A stretch of DNA of 8,860 bases, taken from positions 1-8,860 of the forward strand of contig JAQBWG010000064.1 of NCBI GenBank assembly GCA_027625225.1. The letters are read 5' to 3'. This DNA comes from Chloroflexota bacterium. GTDB lineage: Bacteria > Chloroflexota > Dehalococcoidia > Lucifugimonadales > VGZR01. Position 1 is the stretch's first letter. Every line of letters starts with the position of its first letter. Positions 1-6,289 of the stretch are shown here, in pieces. The position numbers were made by a program, and so were the translations under genes. The notes below the pieces were generated by a model. It ran no database searches. It had not been told where the DNA came from and was given only the letters and a program-made list of their open reading frames with translations.

Positions 1-1594
1 ATCCGGCCCGCGCCCGTCGGATGGCGTCGGACACGGCCTTGATAGCGACTTCCTGGCCGATAACCCGTTGATGCAGTCTGTCTTCCATATGCAGCAACTT
101 ATCCGCCTCGCTCTCCAATAAGCGGTCGACAGGGATACCCGTCCACGAGGCGATGAGCGCGCCAATGTCGGCGGCATCTACGTTCATATCCAGGTTTTTG
201 CCCTTCAAGTGTTCGTCGCGGCCGGTTTCAAACTCTTTTTGAATCCGTAGTCGCTCGGCGCGAATTTCTGCCGCGCCCTGATAGTCTCCGCGTTGGGCTG
301 CGGCCTCTTCCTCATTGAGCATATGTTGGAGTTTGTGCTCTTTTTCCTTGAGTCCTTTGGGAAGGGACTGCGCTTCGATTCGAATCTTGCTCGCCGCCTC
401 GTCTATCAGATCCACCGCCTTGTCAGGCAGTAACCTATCGGAGATATAACGCTGGCTGAGCCGTACAGCCGCGTCCAGGGCGTCGTCCGACACGCTGATT
501 TTATGGAGGGCTTCATATTTCGGTCGCAAGGCCTTGAGCATTTCGATAGCGGTCTCAGCATCCGGTTCTTCGACCAGTATGGGCTGGAACCGACGCTCAA
601 GGGCCGCATCCTTCTCAATGTACTTGCGATACTCGTTTTCCGTAGTCGCACCGATTGCCTGTAGTTCACCTCGTGCCAACGCGGGCTTCATCAAGTTACT
701 GGCGTCGATAGCGCCTTCTGCACCGCCCGCGCCTACGACCGTGTGCAACTCGTCGATGAAAAGGATGACGTCGCCTTCGGACTGCTTAACTTCGTCTATC
801 ACAGCCTTCAGCCGCTCCTCGAACTCGCCCCTGAACTTGGAACCGGCTACCAATGCACCCATATCCAGCGCAAGCAGCCGTCGGCCTTTCAATTCTTCGG
901 GAACATCACCAGCGACGATGCGTTGGGCCAATCCTTCGGCGATGGCGGTCTTACCCACACCCGCTCCACCGATGAGGACAGGGTTGTTTTTGGTGCGCCG
1001 GATTAGCGTTTGCATGGCCCGGGAAACTTCTATCTCCCGGCCAATCACCGGGTCGAGCTTACCTTTCTTGGCAAGCTCGGTCAGATCAACGCTGTACTTC
1101 TCCAGTGAACGATAGCGGTTCTCCGCCCTGGGGTCGTCTACACGATGCCCGCCGCGGATACCCTGCAAAGCCTGGTATATCTTTTCAAGTGTTATGCCCG
1201 AGTCGCGCATCACCTTTGCCGAGTCACCCTGCTCTTCCTGTGCGATGGCGATGAGTAGGTGCTCCGCCCCGATGAACTCGTCGTTAAGGCGTTTTGCCTC
1301 CGCCTTCGCGCGTTCTAGCACACCCGCAGAGCGCGGAGTCACATAAATCTGTGTAGATTCATTCGCAACCTTCGGCGCCTTGTCCAGAAGACTTCCAACG
1401 CGCGCTCTTACTTCTTCGATGGACACGCCCATATTCTTCAGAACTTCAACGGCCACACCCTTCTCCTGCTCCAATAGGGCAAGAAGGATGTGTTCTACAT
1501 CCCACTGGTTGTGACGAAGCCGCCGCATGATTTCCTGCGACGTGCCGAGGATTTCTTGTGCCTGTTCGGTAAACTGGTCTTGTCTAAATACCAT
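1..1594 (-). CDS. clpC: ClpC-type AAA+ unfoldase, ATPase subunit of Clp protease (partial, C-terminus beyond left edge)
   Basis: ATP-driven Hsp100 unfoldase that would feed substrates to ClpP in the cytoplasm. About 531 residues are visible, roughly two thirds of a usual ClpC. In order: two Clp-N repeats (about residues 1-145); NBD1 with Walker A GGAGVGKT (209-216), Walker B VILFIDE (276-282) and arginine finger ALERRF (331-336); then a short middle region carrying a UVR-like motif (GDYQGAAEIRAERL, from 436), the WTGIPVDRL motif, and the run into NBD2 (RVIGQ). NBD2 Walker A lies outside the window. The short UVR-bearing middle region is ClpC-like; ClpB has a much longer coiled coil there, although related genes are often labelled clpB. 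The ClpP-binding loop cannot be checked. ATG at 1594-1592 is preceded by GGGGA seven bases upstream. It is transcribed divergently from the PHP gene and has its own strong promoter. Family assignment is very secure; ClpC over ClpB is likely. Confidence 0.93.
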   Translation of the reverse strand, partial: MVFRQDQFTEQAQEILGTSQEIMRRLRHNQWDVEHILLALLEQEKGVAVEVLKNMGVSIEEVRARVGSLLDKAPKVANESTQIYVTPRSAGVLERAKAEAKRLNDEFIGAEHLLIAIAQEEQGDSAKVMRDSGITLEKIYQALQGIRGGHRVDDPRAENRYRSLEKYSVDLTELAKKGKLDPVIGREIEVSRAMQTLIRRTKNNPVLIGGAGVGKTAIAEGLAQRIVAGDVPEELKGRRLLALDMGALVAGSKFRGEFEERLKAVIDEVKQSEGDVILFIDELHTVVGAGGAEGAIDASNLMKPALARGELQAIGATTENEYRKYIEKDAALERRFQPILVEEPDAETAIEMLKALRPKYEALHKISVSDDALDAAVRLSQRYISDRLLPDKAVDLIDEAASKIRIEAQSLPKGLKEKEHKLQHMLNEEEAAAQRGDYQGAAEIRAERLRIQKEFETGRDEHLKGKNLDMNVDAADIGALIASWTGIPVDRLLESEADKLLHMEDRLHQRVIGQEVAIKAVSDAIRRARAG

Positions 1595-1620
1595 TGTTAT
1601 TCCCCATGTGGTATGTCTGA

Positions 1621-1660
1621 TTAGAGTCGGGAAGGTCTTCGGGGGGTTCAGCGACTCTGA
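1621..1660 (-). repeat. inverted repeat in the clpC leader (possible operator or RNA stem)
   Basis: TTAGAGTCG (1621-1629) and CGACTCTGA (1652-1660) are inverted copies: nine pairs including one G-T, with a 22-base interval. They sit at the expected 5' end of the clpC transcript. HrcA CIRCE sites occupy similar positions but have a different arm sequence and a 9-base interval. A third GAGTCG lies at 1707-1712. It could be a protein-binding dyad or a 5' UTR stem. Confidence 0.4.
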
Positions 1661-1670
1661 GCCTATAATC

Positions 1671-1699
1671 AGTATATGAAGTAGGGGTTTAAGTGTCAA
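1671..1699 (-). promoter_or_regulatory. sigma-70-type promoter of clpC
   Basis: Read on the minus strand there is a consensus -35 TTGACA (1699-1694), a 17-base spacer and -10 TATACT (1676-1671). This is the best promoter match in the window. Transcription would begin near 1664, giving a leader of about 70 bases before the clpC ATG at 1594. That the match is a real promoter is inferred from sequence alone. Confidence 0.8.
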
Positions 1700-1708
1700 T
1701 AATATTGA
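1696..1708. promoter_or_regulatory. 13-bp palindrome overlapping the clpC -35 (possible operator)
   Basis: TCAATA, one central base, then TATTGA: a perfect dyad that overlaps four bases of the TTGACA -35 box. It also forms part of an 8-base direct repeat, AATAATAT, at 1698-1705 and 1713-1720. Position and symmetry suit a repressor site, but it does not match the CtsR heptad direct repeat or the HrcA CIRCE element. The regulator, if any, is unknown. Confidence 0.4.
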
Positions 1709-1771
1709 GTCGAATAATATCAAGACAGTGCATCAGTGTGTTCACGCCGACCTTCCTGAAGCGAAGATGAT

Positions 1772-2416
1772 GTGCTCATAGACCTACATAACCATACGTT
1801 TCCAATGTCGGACGACAGCATGATGAGCCCCGATGAGTTTGTAGACGCAGCGAAGAAATCAGGGCTGGACGGTGTATGTCTGACTGAACATGACCGGTTT
1901 TGGGATGCTGGTGCGGTGGCGGAGCTGTCGAAGCGGCACGGGATACTGGTTTTGCCGGGATGTGAGGTGACGACGGAAGAAGGGCATCTGCTTGTGTTTG
2001 GCCTGAGCGAGTATGTATTCGGGATGCACAGCGCTGCCTTTGTGAAGCGGTTGGTGGATGAGGATGGGGGTACGATGTTGCTGGCGCATCCGTACAGAAG
2101 AATGATGTTGGATGATGCCTTTGAAGAGGCTATCAAGCGAGGGTTGAGGAGTGCGGTTTTGCGGCTTGTCGATGGGGTGGAGGGGTTGAATGGGAGGGGC
2201 TCTGAGAGGGAAAACGAGTACGCCTATCAGCTAGGAGAAATGATGTCCCTAAGGATGCCTCTGGGGATGTCCGGGGGCAGTGATGCGCACTCACTGGATG
2301 ATGTCGGTGTGTGCGCGACGGAGTTCGAACGGGACATCGCGAGCTTGGACGATTTGATTAGAGAGCTTCGGGCGGGACGGTTCAGGCCGGTGAGATTAAG
2401 AGGCGAGGTACAATAA
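1772..2416 (+). CDS. PHP-domain metal-dependent phosphoesterase
   Basis: A 214-residue stand-alone PHP-domain protein, a family of metal-dependent phosphoesterases related to histidinol phosphatase and the N-domain of DNA polymerase III alpha. The metal-site motifs are all present: DLHNHT (H6, H8), TEHD (E39, H40, D41), GCEVT (E65), HPYR (H106) and GGSDAH (D171, H173). The fold is therefore probably intact and active. The substrate cannot be told from sequence; related proteins act on nucleotides, sugar phosphates or RNA ends. The start is GTG at 1772, since a stop lies in frame at 1757 and both nearby ATGs are out of frame; the ribosome site is weak (GAAG). It lies 30 bases ahead of the ABC ATPase on the same strand, so the two probably share a transcript. 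There is no signal peptide or membrane segment, so it is cytoplasmic. Confidence 0.85.
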   Translation: MLIDLHNHTFPMSDDSMMSPDEFVDAAKKSGLDGVCLTEHDRFWDAGAVAELSKRHGILVLPGCEVTTEEGHLLVFGLSEYVFGMHSAAFVKRLVDEDGGTMLLAHPYRRMMLDDAFEEAIKRGLRSAVLRLVDGVEGLNGRGSERENEYAYQLGEMMSLRMPLGMSGGSDAHSLDDVGVCATEFERDIASLDDLIRELRAGRFRPVRLRGEVQ

Positions 2417-2446
2417 GCGGAAATTTGAGGCTGTGCGGGTGGAGCG

Positions 2447-3400
2447 ATGACGAAGAATCTACTTGAAATCGAAGATCTACATACGTATTTCAAGACGGTG
2501 GATGGCACTATCAAGGCTGCCAACGGGGTGACGTTCGAGATTGCGGAGCAATCGGTATTGGGTGTGGTGGGAGAGAGCGGGTCTGGAAAGACGATGACGG
2601 GGCTGTCTATCATGCAGCTCGTGGACTCTCCCGGACAGGAGTTGCTCGGTTTGGATAAAGAGGAGATGCGGGCCCTCCGAGGTAAAGATATTTCGATGGT
2701 CTTTCAGAACGCGTCATCGTCGTTGAATCCGGTGGTTACGGTGGGCGAGCAAATCACGGAGGTGATTCATCAGCACGAGAAGATGCCGCAGCGGGAGGCG
2801 AGGCGACTGGCGGAATCGCTGCTTACCGAGATGGGGATTCCGGATGCGGTAAAGATGCTGGAAACGCATCCGTTTCAGATAAGCGGCGGCATGGCGCAGC
2901 GGGTGATGCTGGCAATCGGCATCGCGCTCAAGCCGAGGCTGCTCATCGCGGACGAGCCGACGTCGAACTTAGACGTAACTGTGCAGGCGGAGATTTTGCA
3001 GCGGCTGAAGCGACTTCAGAGGGAGTCGGGGATGACGGTCATGCTCATCACACACGACCTGGGAGTTATCGCGCAGATGGCTCAGGAGGTGGTTGTGATG
3101 TACGCGGGCAGGGTGCTGGAACGGGCTGAGACACGGGAACTGTATGCGAGGCCGCGGCATCCGTACACGGCGGCGCTCCTCGCGGCGCTGCCCAGATTAG
3201 ATTCGGTGGGCCGGAAGCTGCACGTGATGCGTGGTTCTTTACCTAAGGTCTTGGACCCGCCGGACGAGTGTCCATACATTGCGCGGTGCAGCCGGGCTAT
3301 CGCCCGGTGCCGGACGGACGTGATGCCGACGTTGATGGAAAGTGACCCGAATCACAAGGTGGCGTGTTACAACCCGGTGACGGAGTCGATGAGGGCGTAG
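2447..3400 (+). CDS. OppD/DppD-family peptide ABC transporter ATP-binding protein (orphan, internal deletion)
   Basis: A 317-residue ATPase of the oligopeptide/dipeptide/nickel importer family, which would drive a membrane permease pair at the inner face of the membrane. Seen: Walker A GESGSGKT (42-49), Q-loop Q87, signature SGGMAQ (146-151), Walker B LLIADE (165-170), D-loop SNLD, H-loop H203, and the C-terminal oligo/HPY extension with C275, C281, C288 and C307. Those four cysteines match the cluster that binds an iron-sulfur centre in this family. Oddly, about 13 residues normally present between the first helix and the Q-loop (the strand with the pattern G-x-I-x-F-x-G) are missing: PGQ runs straight into ELLGL. 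No permease, binding protein or OppF partner is in the window. ATG at 2447 has GGAG only two bases upstream. It probably follows the PHP gene in one transcript. Family certain; substrate and activity uncertain. Confidence 0.9.
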   Translation: MTKNLLEIEDLHTYFKTVDGTIKAANGVTFEIAEQSVLGVVGESGSGKTMTGLSIMQLVDSPGQELLGLDKEEMRALRGKDISMVFQNASSSLNPVVTVGEQITEVIHQHEKMPQREARRLAESLLTEMGIPDAVKMLETHPFQISGGMAQRVMLAIGIALKPRLLIADEPTSNLDVTVQAEILQRLKRLQRESGMTVMLITHDLGVIAQMAQEVVVMYAGRVLERAETRELYARPRHPYTAALLAALPRLDSVGRKLHVMRGSLPKVLDPPDECPYIARCSRAIARCRTDVMPTLMESDPNHKVACYNPVTESMRA

Positions 3401-3403
3401 TAG

Positions 3404-3718
3404 TTACTCGACTTTGACGGCAGTGCCGTAAGCAAGGATTTCGGCAGCTCCGCCCGTGATGACGGACGTGCTGAAGCGCAGGCCGACGACCGCGTTGGCG
3501 CCCAATTCCACGGCACGCTCAGTCATGCGGGAGAGGGATTGCTCACGGGACTCGGCGAGCAGGCGGGAGTACTCGGTAATCTCTCCGCCCACAATATTGC
3601 GAAGGCCGGCCATGAAGTCTCTGCCCAGGTGGCGAGCGCGCACGGTCGTGCCCATGACCAGCCCGAACACCTCCACGACCTTTTTGTCTTCGATGGTGTC
3701 TACAGTGGTGATTATCAT
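3404..3718 (-). CDS. YbjQ/UPF0145 (DUF74) family protein
   Basis: A 104-residue protein of the YbjQ/DUF74 family, small proteins that form ring-like oligomers and are sometimes labelled heavy-metal-binding. No firm function is known. Family landmarks seen are VVEVFGLVMGTTV, the RDFMAGLRNIVGG stretch, a helix with EYSRLLAESRE, and the GANAVVGLRF and YGTAVKVE segments. Length matches the family (about 105). The reading frame is open upstream to 3868, but the family begins at MIITTV, so ATG at 3718-3716 is the start; GAGG lies seven bases before it. This ATG overlaps the TGA of the membrane-protein gene (ATGA), which suggests coupled translation. Its stop lies three bases from the stop of the convergent ABC ATPase, with no terminator visible between them. 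Confidence 0.88.
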   Translation of the reverse strand: MIITTVDTIEDKKVVEVFGLVMGTTVRARHLGRDFMAGLRNIVGGEITEYSRLLAESREQSLSRMTERAVELGANAVVGLRFSTSVITGGAAEILAYGTAVKVE

Positions 3719-3939
3719 GGCCTGACCTCGTCGAGATTTTCGTGCTTTCGCATACGCAGCCGGTCTTTGGTGACGGAGACGAGGAGCACGAACAAGCCAG
3801 CGGCTCCGGCGGGTATCGCCACTTTTATTATGAGAGGTACGTCCGGAGCGAGGATTACTCCAATCCAAAATACGTAGCTGAGATAGCCAACGAGCGCGAG
3901 GGCGCTGACTATAAGTAACGCCATTCCAGAGTTCTGCAT
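3715..3939 (-). CDS. small two-helix membrane protein, function unknown
   Basis: A 74-residue protein not recognised as a named family. It has two hydrophobic stretches, about residues 6-30 (MALLIVSALALVGYLS onward) and 36-56 (IIKVAIPAGAAGLFVLLVSV), joined by a short APDVP loop, then a charged tail (KDRLRMRKHENLDEVRP). The basic tail suggests that both ends face the cytoplasm. A strong ribosome site just upstream and the 4-base overlap with the YbjQ gene argue that it is real. It lies 40 bases after holA on the same strand. Linkage to YbjQ hints at a membrane anchor or partner role, but this is inference. Confidence 0.75.
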   Translation of the reverse strand: MQNSGMALLIVSALALVGYLSYVFWIGVILAPDVPLIIKVAIPAGAAGLFVLLVSVTKDRLRMRKHENLDEVRP

Positions 3940-3943
3940 TTCG

Positions 3944-3953
3944 CTCCTCCCTT
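3944..3953 (-). promoter_or_regulatory. strong ribosome binding site of the small membrane protein gene
   Basis: Minus strand reads AAGGGAGGAG ending four bases before the ATG at 3939. This near-perfect Shine-Dalgarno supports both the reality of the 74-residue gene and its start at 3939, rather than the internal methionine at residue 6. Confidence 0.8.
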
Positions 3954-3979
3954 CGGTCTAATTTTACCCGATTTTGCCC

Positions 3980-4993
3980 CTAGCGGCGGGCGGGAGCGGG
4001 ACGTCGGCGGGCGACGGTGCAAAAGTCGGCGACGAGGAGGTCAAGGGCGATTTCCCCGTCAACGGTGCTGGTCTTGAGGCTGAGGTCGGCTTCCATGAGC
4101 AGGTTGTGCATGGCGACGAGTTGCGGGCGGGTAAGCTTAGCTTCCTGCTGGACGGTCTTTTGAAGGGGGTAGCCGGACATGCGAAGACGCTGTCCTATCT
4201 CGTCGGGCTTTATCCCTTCGGCGCGCAGTTCCTGAGTGAGGAGCAACCGGCGTACCTGCGTGCCGATAAGGGCCATGAGTTGCAGGGGGTGATTGCCTGT
4301 TTCGAGGAAACGGCTTATGTGGGTAAAGGCGACGCCGGGGCGGTTTTCCAGCATGGCGTCAACGATAGCGAAGACGTTCGCCTCGCGGGTGTAGACGACC
4401 ATTTCGTCAACGTCCTGAGGGCCGATTTCGCGTTCCCAGCAAAAGAGCGAGAGTTTTTCCAGTTCAGCATCCAACACACCGAGGTCGCTTCCGACGGAAT
4501 TGGCGAGAGCGGCGACGGCCTGGGGATGGATGCGGGTGTTCTTTTCCTGCGCGCGCTGTCGTATCCAGTTGTGCAGTTCGGGGCCTTTGGGCACGGTGAA
4601 TTGCCTGGTCTCGGCGAGGGGTTTGATGCGCACGACGAGCGGGTTGTTGGCGCGAACGGCGCCGTCGGTGAAGACGAGGTCGGTGGTTTCGGGAATCTGG
4701 CCGAGGTAGTCACCGAGGGCCGTCCATTCGCCGATACCGGGGGTGTCGCCGTCGGAATCGGCGCCGCGTTTGCCGCGGCCTTCCATCTTCGACAACAATC
4801 CCTCCACGATGACCAGACGCCGGTCGGCCATGAAGGGGACGCTGCTGGAGGCGGCCTGGAGTTCGTTGAAGGACGGAGTTTCGAGGACGGAGATGTTCAC
4901 GTCGCGCACCTCGGGCGGCTGCACGCGTTCTTTCAAAGCGTCCAGGGCCTCTCGCAGGGAGAGCGAGTCGTCGCCATAGTAAAGATATATCAC
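3980..4993 (-). CDS. holA: DNA polymerase III delta subunit
   Basis: Delta subunit of the clamp loader, which opens the beta sliding clamp during replication. It is 337 residues from the chosen start, close to the usual 330-345. The N-terminus IYLYYGDDSLSLREAL matches the family's opening, where a degenerate AAA+ domain lacks a working nucleotide site. Further matches are VPFMADRRLVIVEG, LENRPGVAFTHISRFLETGNHPLQLMALIGTQVRRLL in the helical lid, and the C-terminal collar helices ending MEADLSLKTSTVDGEIALDLL. The frame is open far upstream to 5551, but that part is antisense to ychF. The first family-like start is GTG at 4993-4991; GAGG is 13 bases upstream, so initiation is weakly supported. 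It is divergent from the YchF-like gene and followed by the small membrane protein and YbjQ genes on the same strand. Confidence 0.9.
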   Translation of the reverse strand: MIYLYYGDDSLSLREALDALKERVQPPEVRDVNISVLETPSFNELQAASSSVPFMADRRLVIVEGLLSKMEGRGKRGADSDGDTPGIGEWTALGDYLGQIPETTDLVFTDGAVRANNPLVVRIKPLAETRQFTVPKGPELHNWIRQRAQEKNTRIHPQAVAALANSVGSDLGVLDAELEKLSLFCWEREIGPQDVDEMVVYTREANVFAIVDAMLENRPGVAFTHISRFLETGNHPLQLMALIGTQVRRLLLTQELRAEGIKPDEIGQRLRMSGYPLQKTVQQEAKLTRPQLVAMHNLLMEADLSLKTSTVDGEIALDLLVADFCTVARRRPAPARR

Positions 4994-4994
4994 G

Positions 4995-5021
4995 TTGTGG
5001 TACGCACCTCGTCGGTATAAT
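4995..5021 (+). promoter_or_regulatory. possible promoter for the YchF-like gene
   Basis: A perfect TATAAT lies at 5016-5021 in the holA/ychF intergenic region. The best -35 is only TTGTGG (4995-5000) with a short 15-base spacer. Transcription would start near 5028, about 78 bases before the GTG. On the opposite strand the same bases read TATTAT (5022-5017), a possible holA -10, so the two divergent promoters may overlap. Confidence 0.4.
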
Positions 5022-5092
5022 AGCGGAGACCAGCTTGAGATAGAAGAACGCGGTGACGAAGCAGCAAGCATAACGCCCGTGCTTCCCCGTGC

Positions 5093-5098
5093 AGGGAG
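5093..5098 (+). promoter_or_regulatory. ribosome binding site fixing the YchF-like start
   Basis: AGGGAG lies seven bases before GTG at 5106. It selects that start over the longer open frame beginning at 4995, whose N-terminal 37 residues are unlike any YchF. Confidence 0.75.
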
Positions 5099-5105
5099 TT
5101 TTGTT

Positions 5106-6206
5106 GTGCAGGTAGGTATTTTAGGGTTTCCCCAGAGCGGGAAGACGACCATTTTCAACGCGGCGACGCGGGGGACAGCGGCGGTGTCGGCGTATAGTTC
5201 GCAGAACAAGCCGAACATCGGGGTGGCGAAGATGCGCGACCCGCGTTTGGATACGCTGACGCAGATGCACAAGGCGCCGAAGGTGGTGCCGGCGGAGGTG
5301 GTGTACGTGGACATGCCGGGGGCGCCGGATGAGTTCGGAAAGAGCGCGGGCATCGTGGGGGAATTGCTAAGCCATTTGCAACGGTCGGATGCGCTGATGA
5401 TTGTGGCTCGGGGATTCGAGGATCCGTCGGTGGTTAACGAACGCAATCGCATAGACGCGGTGCGGGACATCGACGAAATGTTGTCGGAGCTTGCGTTTGC
5501 CGACCTAGCGGTGCTGGAGCGGCGGGTGCAGCGGGTAAAGGACAGCTTCAAGGGCGCGAAGCAGACCGAGCGCGCAGGGCTGGAGAAGGAACAGGCGCTG
5601 CTGGAGAAGATGCAGAAGGAGCTGGAAAACGAGACGCATATCCGGCATCAACAACTGACGCCGGAGGAGCGCAAGTTTATCGTAGGGTACAAGTTCCTGA
5701 CCGATAAACCCATCATCGCGATTGCGAACGTGGGCGAGGAAGGCATTTCAAAGGTGGATGCGCTGGATGAGGAGATGGCGGCAAGGTTCGCGGCGCAAGG
5801 TGTGACCACGGGGGCGTTGTGCGGGAAGCTGGAGATGGAATTGGCGCAGATGTCGCCCGAGGAGGAGACGGAGTTCCGGGCGGAGATGGCGTTGAAGGGT
5901 GAATCGGGTCTGGACCGGATGGTGCGGCTGTGTTACGAAGCGCTGGGGCAGATGACGTTCTTTACGGCAGGGCCGAAAGAGGTGCACGCGTGGACGGTAG
6001 CCAAGGGTTCGGACGCGCTGGCGGCGGCGGGACGCATCCACTCGGACTTGCAGCGGGGATTCATTCGGGCGGAGGTTATGGGCTACGAGGATTTCGTGGA
6101 GTGCGGCACGGAGGTGGAGGCGAAGAAACGGGGTAAGCTGCGGCAAGAGGGGAAGACGTACGTGATGCAGGACGGGGATATCATCAATGTGCTGTTCAAT
6201 GTGTAG
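5106..6206 (+). CDS. ychF: YchF-like Obg-family GTPase/ATPase with DUF933 (TGS-like) C-terminus
   Basis: A 366-residue cytoplasmic P-loop protein of the YchF/OLA1 family, ribosome-associated nucleotidases that often prefer ATP. Length matches E. coli YchF (363). Seen: P-loop GFPQSGKT (7-14), the PNIGV...DPRLD stretch, G3-like DMPG (69-72), a helical arm rich in E, K and L (about 140-185), G4-position NVGE (208-211), and a C-terminal TGS-like domain from about 283 (FFTAGPKEVHAWT, GRIHSDLQRGFIRAEV, EGKTYVMQDGDIINVLFNV). The N-x-x-E at G4 is what relaxes GTP specificity in YchF. The P-loop and G3 differ from classical YchF (GxPNVGKS and DxAG), so this is a divergent paralogue or lineage variant. 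GTG start is chosen by the AGGGAG site. It is divergent from holA and lies 83 bases upstream of hemW. Confidence 0.85.
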   Translation: MQVGILGFPQSGKTTIFNAATRGTAAVSAYSSQNKPNIGVAKMRDPRLDTLTQMHKAPKVVPAEVVYVDMPGAPDEFGKSAGIVGELLSHLQRSDALMIVARGFEDPSVVNERNRIDAVRDIDEMLSELAFADLAVLERRVQRVKDSFKGAKQTERAGLEKEQALLEKMQKELENETHIRHQQLTPEERKFIVGYKFLTDKPIIAIANVGEEGISKVDALDEEMAARFAAQGVTTGALCGKLEMELAQMSPEEETEFRAEMALKGESGLDRMVRLCYEALGQMTFFTAGPKEVHAWTVAKGSDALAAAGRIHSDLQRGFIRAEVMGYEDFVECGTEVEAKKRGKLRQEGKTYVMQDGDIINVLFNV

Positions 6207-6225
6207 TGTTGGGTTAGCTGAATCT

Positions 6226-6273
6226 GGTGGTTCCACCCCCACCTCAATCCTCCCCCCTCTAGAGGGAGGAAGA
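6226..6273. repeat. GC-rich hairpin in the ychF-hemW gap, possibly a dispersed repeat
   Basis: CCCTCTAGAGGG is a perfect 12-base palindrome centred between 6260 and 6261. Pairing extends past one mismatch to a further three pairs (CCT/AGG). Just upstream, GGTGG and CCACC (6226-6237) form a small second dyad, followed by CCCCACCTCAATCC. No T-run follows, so it is not a classical terminator. The C-rich then G-rich layout is like palindromic intergenic repeats found in many copies in some genomes; copy number cannot be seen here. The right arm carries GGGAGG, 20 bases before the hemW ATG. Confidence 0.6.
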
Positions 6274-6289
6274 ATTTGCGGCCTGTTCA

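Noticed and set aside
534..1115. A 193-residue plus-strand open frame inside clpC
   Set aside because: It is an opposite-strand shadow of the ClpC NBD1 region, with low-complexity Ser/Ala content.
3400..3406. Bidirectional terminator between the ABC ATPase and YbjQ genes
   Set aside because: Only three bases separate the stops and no dyad is visible there.
3719..3868. Upstream extension of the YbjQ frame by 50 residues
   Set aside because: It overlaps the small membrane protein gene in another frame and lacks family similarity; the family starts at MIITTV.
3974..5020. A 348-residue plus-strand open frame covering nearly all of holA
   Set aside because: It is antisense to a clear DNA polymerase III delta gene. 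The protein is Gly/Val/His-rich with no family resemblance, as expected from reading GC-rich coding DNA backwards.
4994..5551. The 186-codon N-terminal extension of the holA frame
   Set aside because: It is antisense to the YchF-like gene and Ser/Thr/Arg-rich, and no HolA has such an extension; GTG 4993 matches the family start.
6248..6273. Rho-independent terminator after the YchF-like gene
   Set aside because: The stem is strong but is followed by AGAATTTGCGG, not a U-run, on either strand reading.
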